Assembly (NCBI GenBank): GCA_019594195.1
Contig: JAFDTP010000026.1
Location: forward strand, 1-21,339
DNA: 21,339 bases
Direction: 5' to 3'
DNA from: Thermoplasmata archaeon
GTDB taxonomy: Archaea; Thermoplasmatota; Thermoplasmata; Halarchaeoplasmatales; Halarchaeoplasmataceae
The first letter of the stretch is position 1, and each line of letters begins with the position of its first letter. Below the pieces are notes generated by a model. It did not search any database. It saw only the letters and a program-made list of their open reading frames with translations, and was not told the origin of the DNA. Positions 1 through 8,745 of the stretch are shown here, one piece after another. The position numbers and the translations under genes were made by a program.

Positions 1-1
1 C

Positions 2-676
2 TATCTTTTCTTTTTCACGGATCATATCAACGCTGCATTAGCTTCCCTTTTCATAGGTATTTTTACCCTCCTGATAGTCAATTCACCGACGGTGGAAGAG
101 GATGTATCTCTGGCAAGTCTCAGAAGTGGTGTACTTTCTTATCACGAGATACTTGAAGATCTAGAGGTCGCCGATAAGGGCGTACACGTACCGCCAACTC
201 GTGATCTTACAGAATCTAAAGTCTACGTCCCTGCTGGTGAGATCGATAGTTTACCTGCTCTATACGATGAGATAACTGTCGTATCACTGGGTAAAGGTAA
301 AGTCGGGATGTCCATCGATCCTCCCGGTCTCCCTCTCCTGAAAGAGGCTAAACAGAGACTCGAGTATGACATCGAGAGCGGAGGCTTGGAAAGCGGCAGA
401 GAGTGTATGGGACACCTTAGCGAAGGCATGGGTTTAGCTAAGTCTTTCAGCATCAGAAGAGAAGACGGCAAGGTCAAAGTCAGGATCACACACGGGAGAT
501 ATTTTGAGTATTGTGATGATCTAAGGGATATCTCTACAGATATATGTACTAGGACCGGATGTCCTATCTGCAGTTCTTATTTGACAGCCGCGGCTCAATC
601 ATTATCTGAACCTTTAAGAGTTCTTGATTTTGAGGTCGAAGGTAAGCATGTCAAGTACGACCTGGAGGAGATCTGA
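2..676 (+). CDS. Membrane-anchored protein of unknown function, 5' end cut by window edge
   Basis: The frame is open from the left edge to a TGA at 674-676, giving 224 visible residues; the true start lies outside. An internal GTG at 92 could be mistaken for the start, but the codons before it encode a hydrophobic membrane segment (about residues 12-28 of the fragment, ending LLIVNS), so this is the tail of a longer membrane protein. After that comes a soluble domain of about 190 residues. Near the C-terminus a cysteine cluster C-x4-C-x2-C (CTRTGCPIC) follows an EYCDD motif and could bind metal. The layout, a membrane stem then a soluble domain ending in a predicted alpha/beta segment, resembles uncharacterised archaeal membrane-anchored proteins I cannot name securely. 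It is translationally coupled to the next small membrane gene. Function unknown. Confidence 0.75.
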   Translation, partial: YLFFFTDHINAALASLFIGIFTLLIVNSPTVEEDVSLASLRSGVLSYHEILEDLEVADKGVHVPPTRDLTESKVYVPAGEIDSLPALYDEITVVSLGKGKVGMSIDPPGLPLLKEAKQRLEYDIESGGLESGRECMGHLSEGMGLAKSFSIRREDGKVKVRITHGRYFEYCDDLRDISTDICTRTGCPICSSYLTAAAQSLSEPLRVLDFEVEGKHVKYDLEEI

Positions 677-927
677 TGCTGTTTTCCCAGAAATTATCTT
701 TATCTATGACGATCTGGACTGCACTGGTCCTGACTTTAGTAGGGGATCACGGAACTGAATTATTTATCATAATGATACTCATAGGCATCCTTATAGCCAG
801 AGAACTTTCCAGCATATACATAAAGCCCTCGATAGCTTATCGTATGGACATATTCATCCAGGTAGGTATCATAGCTTTCATAGCGATAGTGATGAGGAGG
901 ATACTGGACATCTTAGAGATGATCTAG
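676..927 (+). CDS. Small integral membrane protein, unknown function
   Basis: The protein has 83 residues, almost all hydrophobic, with probably three membrane segments (about residues 9-24, 28-45 and 58-80) and few charged residues. The ATG at 676-678 shares its A with the TGA stop of the preceding gene. A strong ribosome binding site GGAGGAG at 664-670 lies inside the end of that gene, so the two are surely co-translated and may form one membrane complex. The stop codon TAG at 925-927 shares the palindrome CTAG (924-927) with the stop codon of the convergent hisC gene. I recognise no family. The coupling and the clear binding site make it a real gene although it is short. Confidence 0.75.
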   Translation: MLFSQKLSLSMTIWTALVLTLVGDHGTELFIIMILIGILIARELSSIYIKPSIAYRMDIFIQVGIIAFIAIVMRRILDILEMI

Positions 928-1922
928 ATCAGTTCGTCTATATCTCTCAAAAGTCGATCGTTGATATCTCTGTCACCTACAGTGATCCTCACATGATCTT
1001 TGAGCCTGGGCTCCTCAAAGGTCCTTATCCTGATACCCCGCTCCAATAATCCTTCATAAAGTTCTTTTGGATCTATCGAGGAAGGTGTCTTGCAAAGTAT
1101 GAAATTAGCCTCAGAGGGCAGCGGATTGAAACTCCTTTCTTCCAACTCCATCGAAAGCTGATTTTTTTCCTGTATCGTTTTGTTTACAGAATCCTTCATG
1201 ATATCTTCATTATCTAGAGCTGCCAAAGCGGCTTCGATAGAGAGACTGTTCACATTATAGGGTAGCATATCCTCCAGCAATTCGATACCTCTTTTGCTGG
1301 AACTCATAGCGTATCCTACCCTTATACCGGCCAATCCCCACGCCTTCGAGAAAGTCCTAACCAGTATGAGATTTTCATGATCTTTCAATAAAGGCATAAA
1401 ATCCTGATCGGAATACTCCGCATATGCTTCGTCTATAACTATAAGCAAGTCCTCTTTAAGGATCGACTTTATCTTGTCCGATCCAACTGATAGCCCAGAA
1501 GGATTGTTGGGCGAACAGATGATCAATGTGTCCAACTCCTCTAAATATTCGTGCGGTGACGGCATCGAAAAATCCGCATTAAGCGGTATCTCTAGTGACC
1601 GTCTCCTGTTCCTTGAGGCGAAGAATGGATACATTTCGTATGAAGGATGAAAATAGCCTAAAGCTTTTTTTTCGTCTGTGAAACATTTTGTTATAGTGTC
1701 TAGAATGGCATCTGATCCATTACCTACTACTATTTGTTCTTCATTAACTCCATGATGTTTTGCGATCTTATCTTTTAACACTTTAGCTGTCGGGGAAGGA
1801 TAATCTCTAACCTTAAAATCGATACTTTCCCTTATATTGTCATAATATCTTTCTGGCATCAGTAGATTTTCATTAGAATCGAGCGGTATCTCTACTTCTT
1901 CCTCTGGATAAGATATCTCCAT
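924..1922 (-). CDS. hisC: Histidinol-phosphate aminotransferase
   Basis: A 332-residue fold-type I PLP aminotransferase of the HisC family, which interconverts imidazole-acetol phosphate and L-histidinol phosphate with glutamate in histidine synthesis. Visible landmarks: GNGSD at 67-71 (phosphate-binding region of PLP), SPNNPSG at 137-143, DEAY at 164-167 (aspartate to the PLP pyridine nitrogen, tyrosine to O3'), the PLP lysine K193 in TFSKAWGLAGIRVGY, and an arginine at 201. The length is slightly short of the usual 340-360 but all core motifs are present. ATG at 1922 is the only good start. No other his genes are near, so it stands alone, with its own TATA-like box upstream. It might also act on aromatic substrates as some HisC paralogues do, but HisC is the best call. 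Its stop codon overlaps that of the convergent small membrane gene. Confidence 0.9.
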   Translation of the reverse strand: MEISYPEEEVEIPLDSNENLLMPERYYDNIRESIDFKVRDYPSPTAKVLKDKIAKHHGVNEEQIVVGNGSDAILDTITKCFTDEKKALGYFHPSYEMYPFFASRNRRRSLEIPLNADFSMPSPHEYLEELDTLIICSPNNPSGLSVGSDKIKSILKEDLLIVIDEAYAEYSDQDFMPLLKDHENLILVRTFSKAWGLAGIRVGYAMSSSKRGIELLEDMLPYNVNSLSIEAALAALDNEDIMKDSVNKTIQEKNQLSMELEERSFNPLPSEANFILCKTPSSIDPKELYEGLLERGIRIRTFEEPRLKDHVRITVGDRDINDRLLRDIDELI

Positions 1923-1952
1923 CTAGATCACAGAAGTATAAGGTAGATCAAT

Positions 1953-1962
1953 CTTATTAAAA
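1953..1962 (-). promoter_or_regulatory. Probable TATA box of hisC
   Basis: Read on the minus strand, GTTTTAATAAG lies about 31-40 bases before the hisC ATG. Transcription starting about 25 bases downstream would leave a leader of only about 10 bases. No Shine-Dalgarno sequence precedes the start, which fits a near-leaderless message. Confidence 0.4.
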
Positions 1963-1969
1963 CTAATGT

Positions 1970-1988
1970 TAAAAAGAAAAAAAAGGGT
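1970..1988 (-). terminator. Poly-T terminator of cdc48
   Basis: Twelve bases after the cdc48 stop the minus strand reads CCC followed by a run of T broken by one C. Such oligo-T tracts without an obligatory hairpin are typical archaeal terminators. It sits directly before the hisC promoter and separates the two same-strand genes. Confidence 0.6.
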
Positions 1989-1999
1989 TTGGATATTCC

Positions 2000-4189
2000 T
2001 CAGTGATAAGCTCTAGGTCCTTCAGTGAATTGTTCTCCTTCATCGCTCTGTTCTTTCTTCTTCTTGATTTTATTGTAGGCATCGTTGAAGTGTTTCTGTT
2101 TTATCTTACTCTTTTTTACCGCTTCCTCGTCATCACCTTCACCGCCCTGTACAGTTTCCCTGATAGAGAGCATCACCGCTTCATTGCATATCGAAGCTAT
2201 ATCGGCACCGCTCATGTCATCGGTCTTCTTAGCTAGAGCATCTAGATCGACGTCGTCGTCTAAAGGTCTATCCCTGGTATGTATCTTGAATATTTTCTTC
2301 CTGGTATCCTTATCCGGCATACCTACATGGATGCTCCTGTCGAACCTTCCGGGTCTAAGCAGAGCCGGATCGATCAATTCAGGTCTGTTAGTCGCTCCTA
2401 TCACTATCACGTCGTGGAGCGCCTCCAGTCCGTCGAGCTCTGTAAGAAGCTGCGATATGACTCTTTCTGAAACGTTAGAGTCTGAACTAGATCCTCTTTC
2501 TGGGGCCAAAGCATCGATCTCATCGAAGAAAACTATCGTCGGAGCTGCCTGTCTTGCTTTCCTGAAAGTTTCCCTCACAGCCTTCTCGCTCTCTCCGACC
2601 CACTTTGAGAAGAATTCGGGTCCTTTGACCGATATGAAGTTGGCGTCGCTTTCATTCGCTACTGCTTTAGCTATCAGGGTTTTACCGGTTCCTGGAGGTC
2701 CTCTTAGAAGTATGCCTTTAGGAACTTCTGCTTCCATGTGTTCGAATAAGTTCTCGTACTGCAGAGGCCACTCTACAACTTCTCTCAATTCCTGCTTAGC
2801 ATCCTCTAATCCGCCGACATCTTCCCAAGTCACATCTGGCGTCTCTATGACGACCTCTCTCATCGATGAAGGTTCCATCTCCCTGAGCGCTTGGTTGACG
2901 TGTTCACTATTCACCTCTAGATCTTCCATGGTCTCTGAAGGTATCTTTTCAGCTTCGAGATCAATGTTTGGTAGAACATCTCTCAGGGCGTTCATGGCGG
3001 ATTCTTTAGCTAGGGCCTCTATATCTGCCCCGACATAGCCGTGTGTGTGAGCGGCTAAATTATCGAGATCTACGTCATCCGCTAAAGGCATACCTCGTGT
3101 ATGGATCTCCAATATCTCCTTTCTACCTTCGCGGTCAGGCATACCGATCTCTATCTCCCTATCGAATCTTCCGGGTCTTCTCAAAGCCGGGTCTAAGGCA
3201 TGTGCTCTGTTTGTCGCTCCGATAACTATGACTTTACCCCTCGCTTTCAGACCGTCCATCAGAGATAAGAGCTGCGCCACTACTCTTCTTTCTGTTTCTC
3301 CGGAGACCTCGTCCCTTTTCGGAGCTATGGAATCCAACTCATCGATAAATATTATCGAAGGTTGATTCTCCTCAGCCTCTTCGAATATCTCCCTCAATTT
3401 ACCTTCGCTTTCTCCGTAGTACTTCGACATGATCTCTGGACCGCTTATCGTGTAGAAATTCGCATCGGTTTCACTGGCTACGGCTTTTGCCATGAGTGTT
3501 TTACCCGTTCCGGGAGGGCCCTGAAGGAGAACACCTTTAGGCGCTTCTACCCCCACTTTGTCGAAGAGTTCAGGATGCCTAAGAGGTAACTCGACCATCT
3601 CTCTTACTTTTTCTACCTCTTGTTCCAGCCCCCCTATATCTTCATAGGATACACGCGGCGCCCTTGCTATCTCTTCTTTACTTATCGGCTTTTCAGATAT
3701 GGTCACCTGGGTAGTATCCGGTTTGATTATAACTGCCTTTTTAGAAGGACTGAATGATTTGACGACCAGTTCGATCTTATTACCCATGATGTTCAAAGTT
3801 ATAGTATCCCCCTTTGTTATGGGTCTATCTCTAAGCGCCTGTTTTCTAAGATATTCTTCCCCTCCCATCAATCTGACAGGCTGTGTAGGTGCAAAAGTCA
3901 CTTTGTTCGCAGGTACTGTTTCGACCTTTTCTATACCGACTTTTTCGTCGATCTTAACACCAGCATTCCTCCTCGTGGGTCCATCTACTCTGATGATCCC
4001 AGTATTTCTATCACTCTCGTCACCAGCCCATACTTTCGCAGCCGTGATATTGTCTCCATGTATCAATATGATATCTCCACTCTTCAGCCCTAGTTTTTCT
4101 TTGACTTCGGGATCTATCCTCGCTAGACCTCTTCCCACGTCACTGGAACGCGCTTCCGCTACTTTCAACACTTTTTCGTTCGCTTTCAT
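2000..4189 (-). CDS. cdc48: Cdc48/VCP-type two-ring AAA ATPase
   Basis: An unfoldase that uses ATP to extract or unfold proteins, often feeding the archaeal 20S proteasome. Counting from the ATG at 4189 (729 residues): an N domain of double-psi barrel type at about 1-90, a second N subdomain to about 170, then D1 with Walker A GPPGTGKT at 224-231 and Walker B IIFIDE at about 279-284, and D2 with Walker A GPPGTGKT at 497-504 and Walker B IVFFDE at about 552-557. Both rings keep the sensor GATN and the arginine-rich RRPGRFDRE or LRPGRFDR motifs, so both should hydrolyse ATP. An upstream in-frame ATG at 4210 is possible, but GGTGA at 4201-4197 sits six bases from the 4189 start. The extreme C-terminus is acidic and lysine-rich and ends in Ala-Tyr-His, a form close to the HbYX proteasome-docking motif. 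It is monocistronic with its own promoter and terminator. Confidence 0.96.
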   Translation of the reverse strand: MKANEKVLKVAEARSSDVGRGLARIDPEVKEKLGLKSGDIILIHGDNITAAKVWAGDESDRNTGIIRVDGPTRRNAGVKIDEKVGIEKVETVPANKVTFAPTQPVRLMGGEEYLRKQALRDRPITKGDTITLNIMGNKIELVVKSFSPSKKAVIIKPDTTQVTISEKPISKEEIARAPRVSYEDIGGLEQEVEKVREMVELPLRHPELFDKVGVEAPKGVLLQGPPGTGKTLMAKAVASETDANFYTISGPEIMSKYYGESEGKLREIFEEAEENQPSIIFIDELDSIAPKRDEVSGETERRVVAQLLSLMDGLKARGKVIVIGATNRAHALDPALRRPGRFDREIEIGMPDREGRKEILEIHTRGMPLADDVDLDNLAAHTHGYVGADIEALAKESAMNALRDVLPNIDLEAEKIPSETMEDLEVNSEHVNQALREMEPSSMREVVIETPDVTWEDVGGLEDAKQELREVVEWPLQYENLFEHMEAEVPKGILLRGPPGTGKTLIAKAVANESDANFISVKGPEFFSKWVGESEKAVRETFRKARQAAPTIVFFDEIDALAPERGSSSDSNVSERVISQLLTELDGLEALHDVIVIGATNRPELIDPALLRPGRFDRSIHVGMPDKDTRKKIFKIHTRDRPLDDDVDLDALAKKTDDMSGADIASICNEAVMLSIRETVQGGEGDDEEAVKKSKIKQKHFNDAYNKIKKKKEQSDEGEQFTEGPRAYH

Positions 4190-4250
4190 GTTTTCACCAA
4201 CACTATACAATAAGATGTTGTTATATTCTTGTTGTAATGATACGTTGGAG

Positions 4251-4268
4251 AAGTATATAAACCTTTTG
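4251..4268 (-). promoter_or_regulatory. BRE/TATA promoter of cdc48
   Basis: On the minus strand, AAAAGG followed by TTTATATACTT is a near-canonical archaeal BRE plus TATA element (TATA about 4260-4253). Transcription would start near 4230, leaving a leader of about 40 bases that carries the GGTGA ribosome binding site at 4201-4197. This is one of the few genes here with a clear leader. Confidence 0.7.
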
Positions 4269-4305
4269 TAAGCCCCTTTGTGTAGGTGTAGATGTGTTAC
4301 GAAAA

Positions 4306-4314
4306 AATTATACG
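4306..4314 (+). promoter_or_regulatory. Probable TATA box of the MgtC/DUF4010 gene
   Basis: AATTATACG lies 24-32 bases before the ATG at 4338 with no Shine-Dalgarno sequence between, as expected for a leaderless transcript. With the cdc48 box it makes a divergent promoter region between 4190 and 4337. Confidence 0.4.
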
Positions 4315-4337
4315 ATTTCAGACTATTTAACCACTAG

Positions 4338-5621
4338 ATGATGATGGATCAGATATCGTTATCGGTAATTTTATCCTTTATTTTTGCCCTTTTAGTTGGG
4401 ATCTTAGTGGGCATCGAGAGAACGATGATGGCCTCTAAAGAAGATGAGGTCAAAGGGGCGGGTATAAGGACCTTCGCTTTAGTTTCTATCACCGGTTTCT
4501 TCTTGGTGAACTTATTCGAAGGAGAAGGCCTTCTCCTTACCACCACGGTGATCATCTTTTCTGTTCTGTTCCTTTTGATACCTGTGTTTAGATATAAGAA
4601 GGGATCTATAGGATTGACCACCTCTGGTGCCCTCGTCATCACTTTACTGATAGGTATGATCTTCGGATACAGACAACCATTCTTGGGGTTGGTCGCCAGT
4701 TCGTTCCTTTTGGCTTTGACCTCCTCAAAAAGGATACTTCATCGGTTCGCAGAAATACTCTCAAGGGAAGAGTTCCTAAGTGCGGTGCGCTTTTTGATAG
4801 TCGCCGGTATACTTTTGCCGATAACTTACACACTCGGACCTATCCATCCTCTAGTTGGACCGGGCAGGGTGTTTGATCCTCTGCAAGCTTTGACTATGGT
4901 TCTATTCGTTTCTGGTATATCTTTTTTGAGTTATCTGGTGATGAAAACATATGGGGCTAAAAAAGGTATCCAGATATCAGCATTCATCGGGGGCTTGGTC
5001 AGCTCGGCCGCGGCTACCGCTTCTATCTCTCAGAGATCCAAAAGTTTGAAAGGGAAATTTAGTTCTGCACTGGGCATACATCTGTCAAATCTCTCGATGT
5101 TCATCAAAGATTATGTCATAATACTGACAGTAGGAGGTATCAGACTTGGCAGGAGATTCGTCATACCTCTGACGATATTGATATCGATCACCCTCGTCTA
5201 CGTAATACTTTACAGGAAAAAAATCCAGAGAGAGAAAAAAAGAAGTGAAAGGGCTAGATTAGACCTAGGTTCACCGTTCGCGCTTATCCCTGCAACTAAA
5301 TTCGGTCTTCTATTCAGTATAATATGGGTCTCTAGTTACTATCTACAGAACTACATGGGCGCGTATGGTGTTTACATGGTTTCGGTCGGAGGTCTGATAT
5401 CTACGACATCTGTTTCCGCCTCGATCTCCACTCTGTATATCACTGGAGAGATCAGCGGGACCACGGCTCTTTCGACAATGCTTTTGGCTTTCGGATTCGG
5501 TTCTATATCAAAAGTATTGATAGCGAGAACATATAGTAAGGGATTGTCTAGGAAGATCACGCTTTCGATGTTGATCTTGACCACCACATCATTTATATTG
5601 GTGTTTCTATTGAACTTATGA
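4338..5621 (+). CDS. MgtC/SapB family membrane protein with DUF4010 domain
   Basis: A 427-residue integral membrane protein. The N-terminal part (about 8-140) is MgtC/SapB-like: LLVGILVGIER at about 18-28 and AGIRTFALVSITG at 41-53 match the glycine/arginine signature of that family. The rest (about 145-425) is a DUF4010-type membrane domain with two copies of a small-residue motif, GGLVSSAAATASIS at 218-231 and GGLISTTSVSASIS at 351-364, which suggests an internal duplication. About ten or more membrane helices are likely, with one charged cytoplasmic loop around 294-309 (KKIQREKKRSER). MgtC proteins are linked to magnesium homeostasis or virulence, but the MgtC-DUF4010 fusions have no settled function; ion transport is inference. 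Three consecutive ATG codons start the gene, so the exact start is uncertain by two residues. Confidence 0.85.
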   Translation: MMMDQISLSVILSFIFALLVGILVGIERTMMASKEDEVKGAGIRTFALVSITGFFLVNLFEGEGLLLTTTVIIFSVLFLLIPVFRYKKGSIGLTTSGALVITLLIGMIFGYRQPFLGLVASSFLLALTSSKRILHRFAEILSREEFLSAVRFLIVAGILLPITYTLGPIHPLVGPGRVFDPLQALTMVLFVSGISFLSYLVMKTYGAKKGIQISAFIGGLVSSAAATASISQRSKSLKGKFSSALGIHLSNLSMFIKDYVIILTVGGIRLGRRFVIPLTILISITLVYVILYRKKIQREKKRSERARLDLGSPFALIPATKFGLLFSIIWVSSYYLQNYMGAYGVYMVSVGGLISTTSVSASISTLYITGEISGTTALSTMLLAFGFGSISKVLIARTYSKGLSRKITLSMLILTTTSFILVFLLNL

Positions 5622-5635
5622 TGACTCAGGAAAAT

Positions 5636-5658
5636 AATTAAATATCGGCCTAGAGGAG
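5636..5658 (+). promoter_or_regulatory. Promoter and ribosome binding site of the site-2 protease gene
   Basis: AATTAAATA at 5636-5644 is a TATA-like box 24-32 bases before the ATG at 5668. GAGGAG at 5653-5658 is a Shine-Dalgarno-like sequence nine bases before the same ATG. If the TATA box is used, transcription would begin at or just before the ATG and exclude the GAGGAG, so one of the two signals is probably not used, or the gene is partly read through from the MgtC/DUF4010 gene. Confidence 0.4.
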
Positions 5659-5667
5659 TGTTATTAG

Positions 5668-7197
5668 ATGTTGAGTACAGGAATGATATATGCGCTGATC
5701 ATAATTTTTGGATTTATAGGAGTGATGGCTCTTTTAGACAAATTCGATTTATTAGAGCCCTTTGGTATGGAATTATCAGGCCCTCTTCTTATGTGGAAGA
5801 CCAAAAAGGGCAAGGATATGATAGAGAAGATAGCTCAAAAAAAGCGCTTTTGGGAGATATATGGTAACTTAGGTCTCGTTATAGTCGCCATAGCCATGGT
5901 ACTCATCTTCATATTGGTGGGATGGAACGCATATGTGGCTACCCAGATACCTGCTGAGCAAGCACCTCAGGCCGATGAGATATTGGTTATTCCCGGTATA
6001 AATCCGTTCATACCTGTTGGTTACGGCATTTTAGCTCTCGCCGTAGGGATAATCGTCCATGAATTCTCTCACGGTATACTTTCGAGGGCTGCAGATGTAG
6101 ATATAAAATCTCTCGGTTTGATATTCTTAGTTGTACCTCTCGGTGCATTCGTCGAACCGGACGAAGATCAATTGGAAAAAACGGATAGACTCAAAAGAGA
6201 CAGGATGTTCGCCGCCGGTGCCACCTCGAATATCATACTCGCGATCGTCCTCGTACTGATATTTTCTATGGCGTTCATGGGTTCAGTCTCTCCAAAAGAG
6301 GACGGACCGATGATCACCAGGATCGGAGAGAACTCACCTGCTGAAGAGGCGGGTATGCGGTCATATGAGCAGATACTGAATATAGATGACGTAGATGTTA
6401 GAAATCAGGCGGATTTGGAATCTATAGATGTACCTCGGATGAAGGAGGTCAACGTCACTACCCTCGGAGGCGATGAAGAGTACAACTACAAGAACCTAAC
6501 AGCAGGATTGGTTATCAACAGGATCCTGGATGGCTCACCCGCCGATGAAGCGGACCTAGAGCTCGGGGATATATTTTACGAGATAGAAGGTGAGCCCATA
6601 AAGAACCGGAACGATTTCACCGATGCTCTTGAAGAGCAGGATGAGGATGATTTGGAAATAACCTATCAACGGAAGGAAGCCGGTGATTATACCATCGGGA
6701 ATACCACCCTAACTCTTGAGGACGGTAGGATGGGTATCGATGTGGGTTATTTCGGTTTATCAACTCAGGAGGCCGATTGGATACCCAAATTGCTGTCTAG
6801 ACCTTTTTCAGGTGCAGAATCTAGGACCGAAATAATACAAAATGCGGCTGCTTACATATCTCTTCCATTACTTGGTTTATCTCCCCTACCTGCTGAGATA
6901 GCCGAACAGTATGAAGTCACCGGCGTTTTGTCCGCTCTGCCGACATCTGGATTTTGGATCGTGGCAAATTCTCTATACTGGATATTTTGGCTGAATATCT
7001 TATTGGGACTTTTCAATGCACTCCCTGCTGTACCTCTAGACGGAGGCCACCTGTTCAAAGATGCTGTGGAAGCTCTATCTGATAGATTGGGCTTGAAAGA
7101 AGAAACTGGGGAGAAATTATCGCAAGGGATGACCTACGCCTTGGCTCTTACGGTTCTATTCCTCTTGATGTGGTCTATGATCGGACCTAGGATATGA
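5668..7197 (+). CDS. Site-2 protease (M50 family intramembrane metalloprotease) with two PDZ domains
   Basis: A 509-residue membrane zinc protease expected to cut transmembrane substrates within the membrane, often for signalling or membrane protein quality control. The zinc motif HEFSH is at 131-135 in a hydrophobic helix, and the third ligand region NALPAVPLDGGH is at 450-461; both are hallmarks of M50 proteases. Membrane segments lie at about 5-22, 66-88, 114-138, 187-205, 432-450 and 488-506. Between the two catalytic halves are two PDZ-like regions, about 207-265 (SPAEEAGMRSYEQILNIDD) and 278-335 (SPADEADLELGDIFYEIEG), probably extracytoplasmic and acting as substrate filters. No anti-sigma or obvious substrate gene is adjacent. 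Start ATG 5668 leads directly into the first membrane segment. Confidence 0.93.
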   Translation: MLSTGMIYALIIIFGFIGVMALLDKFDLLEPFGMELSGPLLMWKTKKGKDMIEKIAQKKRFWEIYGNLGLVIVAIAMVLIFILVGWNAYVATQIPAEQAPQADEILVIPGINPFIPVGYGILALAVGIIVHEFSHGILSRAADVDIKSLGLIFLVVPLGAFVEPDEDQLEKTDRLKRDRMFAAGATSNIILAIVLVLIFSMAFMGSVSPKEDGPMITRIGENSPAEEAGMRSYEQILNIDDVDVRNQADLESIDVPRMKEVNVTTLGGDEEYNYKNLTAGLVINRILDGSPADEADLELGDIFYEIEGEPIKNRNDFTDALEEQDEDDLEITYQRKEAGDYTIGNTTLTLEDGRMGIDVGYFGLSTQEADWIPKLLSRPFSGAESRTEIIQNAAAYISLPLLGLSPLPAEIAEQYEVTGVLSALPTSGFWIVANSLYWIFWLNILLGLFNALPAVPLDGGHLFKDAVEALSDRLGLKEETGEKLSQGMTYALALTVLFLLMWSMIGPRI

Positions 7198-7206
7198 ACT
7201 CCGAAA

Positions 7207-7234
7207 TTTTTTATGTTTTAACTTCACTTAGGTG
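7207..7234 (+). promoter_or_regulatory. Promoter and ribosome binding site of nnr
   Basis: TTTTTTATG at 7207-7215 is T-rich and TATA-like, 25-33 bases before the nnr ATG at 7240. The same T run could end transcription from the site-2 protease gene. GGTG at 7231-7234 lies five bases before the ATG and may be a weak ribosome binding site. Confidence 0.35.
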
Positions 7235-7239
7235 TAACG

Positions 7240-8655
7240 ATGTTATCTTTTGAAGAAGTGCCCGTTATCGATCGGAATGCTGAGTACAGAGGTGTACCTC
7301 CTGAAGAACTGATGGAAAACGCTGGAGAGAAGCTCGTAGAAGTCATATTGGATAAATTTTCTGAAAGACCAGTTCTCTTCCTGTGCGGTACTGGAAATAA
7401 TGGAGGAGACGCCTATGTAGCTGCCCGCTTGCTGAGAAAGGAATGGGAAAGGGCAGATATCATGGTCCACTTGGTCAAGACCAAAAAAGACATCAAAAGT
7501 GAGATCGCTGCAGAAAATTTTGAGAGGTTCGATGGAGAAGTTGTAGAAGAGTTGGAATGGTCCGATATAGATAGGAACACGATAATCGTAGATGCCATGC
7601 TCGGCACCGGGATCAAAGGTGATATCAGGGAACCTTACAGGAGCATTATCAAGAAGATCAATGGTCTGGAAAATCCGGTAGTATCCATCGACGTACCGAG
7701 TGGTCTAGGATCTGATATCAGCGTTAGCCCAAAGCTAACGGTAACATTTCATGACATCAAAGAGGGTATGGATATAGAGAATTCTGGCAAGATAGAGATA
7801 AAAGATATAGGCATACCTCAGGAGGCTATCGATCATACTGGACCTGGTGAATTATTACTTTATCCCGGACCTCGGACCGATTCCCATAAAGGTGAGAACG
7901 GAAACCTGCTTGTGATCGGAGGAGGACCTTATACGGGGGCGCCTGTCTTAGCCTCGATGGCGGCTTACAGGACGGGAGTGGACCTCGTTCATCTAGCCGT
8001 ACCATCCTCTATCTGTGAGACCGTATCCAGCTATTCTCCTGATTTTTTAGTCCATCCGCTTGAGGGCGAAAAATTGAGAGAAGAGCACGTCGATAAGATA
8101 ATATCGATCGCAAGAGATTGTGATTCGATCTTGATCGGCCCAGGTCTAGGTGATGATGAAGATACCCTGCACGCTGTTGAGAGGCTGATCGAGGATTTGA
8201 ACCACCCTATGGTCATAGACGCTGATGCCCTTAAAGCTTTGAGAGGCGGTCGGAACGTATCGGACGAACAGACCGTTCTTACTCCGCATAGAGGCGAATT
8301 CGAGATGTTGCTCGAACAAGAGGTAACTGATGAAGAGATATGTGATAAGGCCGACGAGTTCGCAGAAAGGAACTCTTTAGTTCTGGTGGTCAAGGGTGAA
8401 GAGGATTATATAACCGACGGCAAAGATAACAGATCGAACGACTTTGGAAATCCCGGCATGACTGTCGGTGGAACGGGTGATACCTTGGCAGGTGTCATAG
8501 CAGCCTTATTGAGCAAAGGAGTCAGTGCCTTCAATTCCGGTAGGATCGGGGTATACATGACATGTAGAGCCGGAGATAAAGTCTTCGACGAACTGAAATG
8601 GGGTCTTATCCCTGAAGATATAATAGAAAGATTACCTACATTGTTCAACGAATGA
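7240..8655 (+). CDS. nnr: Bifunctional NAD(P)H-hydrate epimerase / ADP-dependent NAD(P)H-hydrate dehydratase
   Basis: A 471-residue fusion of a YjeF_N epimerase domain (about 1-210) and a ribokinase-like dehydratase domain (about 212-471). It repairs hydrated NADH/NADPH: the first domain interconverts the R and S hydrates and the second dehydrates the S form using ADP. Landmarks in the epimerase: GTGNNGGDA at 50-58, DAMLGTGIKG at 118-127 and DVPSG at 151-155. In the dehydratase: KGENGNLLVIGG at 217-228, IGPGLGD at 299-305, DADAL at 327-331, TPHRGEF at 348-354 and the phosphate-binding GGTGDTLAG at 410-418 with its catalytic aspartate. All key motifs are present. It is bounded by its own promoter and a hairpin terminator, so it is probably transcribed alone. 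Confidence 0.95.
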   Translation: MLSFEEVPVIDRNAEYRGVPPEELMENAGEKLVEVILDKFSERPVLFLCGTGNNGGDAYVAARLLRKEWERADIMVHLVKTKKDIKSEIAAENFERFDGEVVEELEWSDIDRNTIIVDAMLGTGIKGDIREPYRSIIKKINGLENPVVSIDVPSGLGSDISVSPKLTVTFHDIKEGMDIENSGKIEIKDIGIPQEAIDHTGPGELLLYPGPRTDSHKGENGNLLVIGGGPYTGAPVLASMAAYRTGVDLVHLAVPSSICETVSSYSPDFLVHPLEGEKLREEHVDKIISIARDCDSILIGPGLGDDEDTLHAVERLIEDLNHPMVIDADALKALRGGRNVSDEQTVLTPHRGEFEMLLEQEVTDEEICDKADEFAERNSLVLVVKGEEDYITDGKDNRSNDFGNPGMTVGGTGDTLAGVIAALLSKGVSAFNSGRIGVYMTCRAGDKVFDELKWGLIPEDIIERLPTLFNE

Positions 8656-8698
8656 TCATCAAAAAGTATCCAAATCTTTTGTTGATGACTAATTTTTT
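8656..8698 (+). terminator. Hairpin plus T-tract terminator of nnr
   Basis: Directly after the nnr stop codon, TCATCAA (8656-8662) pairs with TTGATGA (8682-8688), extended by an A/T stretch after one bulged G. A run of six T follows at 8693-8698. The shape is like a factor-independent terminator. The T run also leads into the hutU TATA box. Confidence 0.6.
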
Positions 8699-8739
8699 AT
8701 ACTCTTTTCTCTTTTAACTCAACTGAAAGGATATAGGTG
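8693..8739 (+). promoter_or_regulatory. Promoter and ribosome binding site of hutU
   Basis: TTTTTTATACTC at 8693-8704 is a TATA-like box about 45 bases before the gene, giving a leader of about 20 bases. AGGTG at 8735-8739 is the ribosome binding site and selects the ATG at 8746 (six bases away) over the GTG at 8737, which overlaps the site itself, and the ATG at 8743, which is very close. Confidence 0.5.
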
Positions 8740-8745
8740 TTTATG

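Noticed and set aside
2085..3038. Long open frame on the plus strand opposite cdc48 (317 codons)
   Set aside because: It is serine-rich and is the antisense shadow of conserved AAA domains; no promoter or binding site and no family resemblance.
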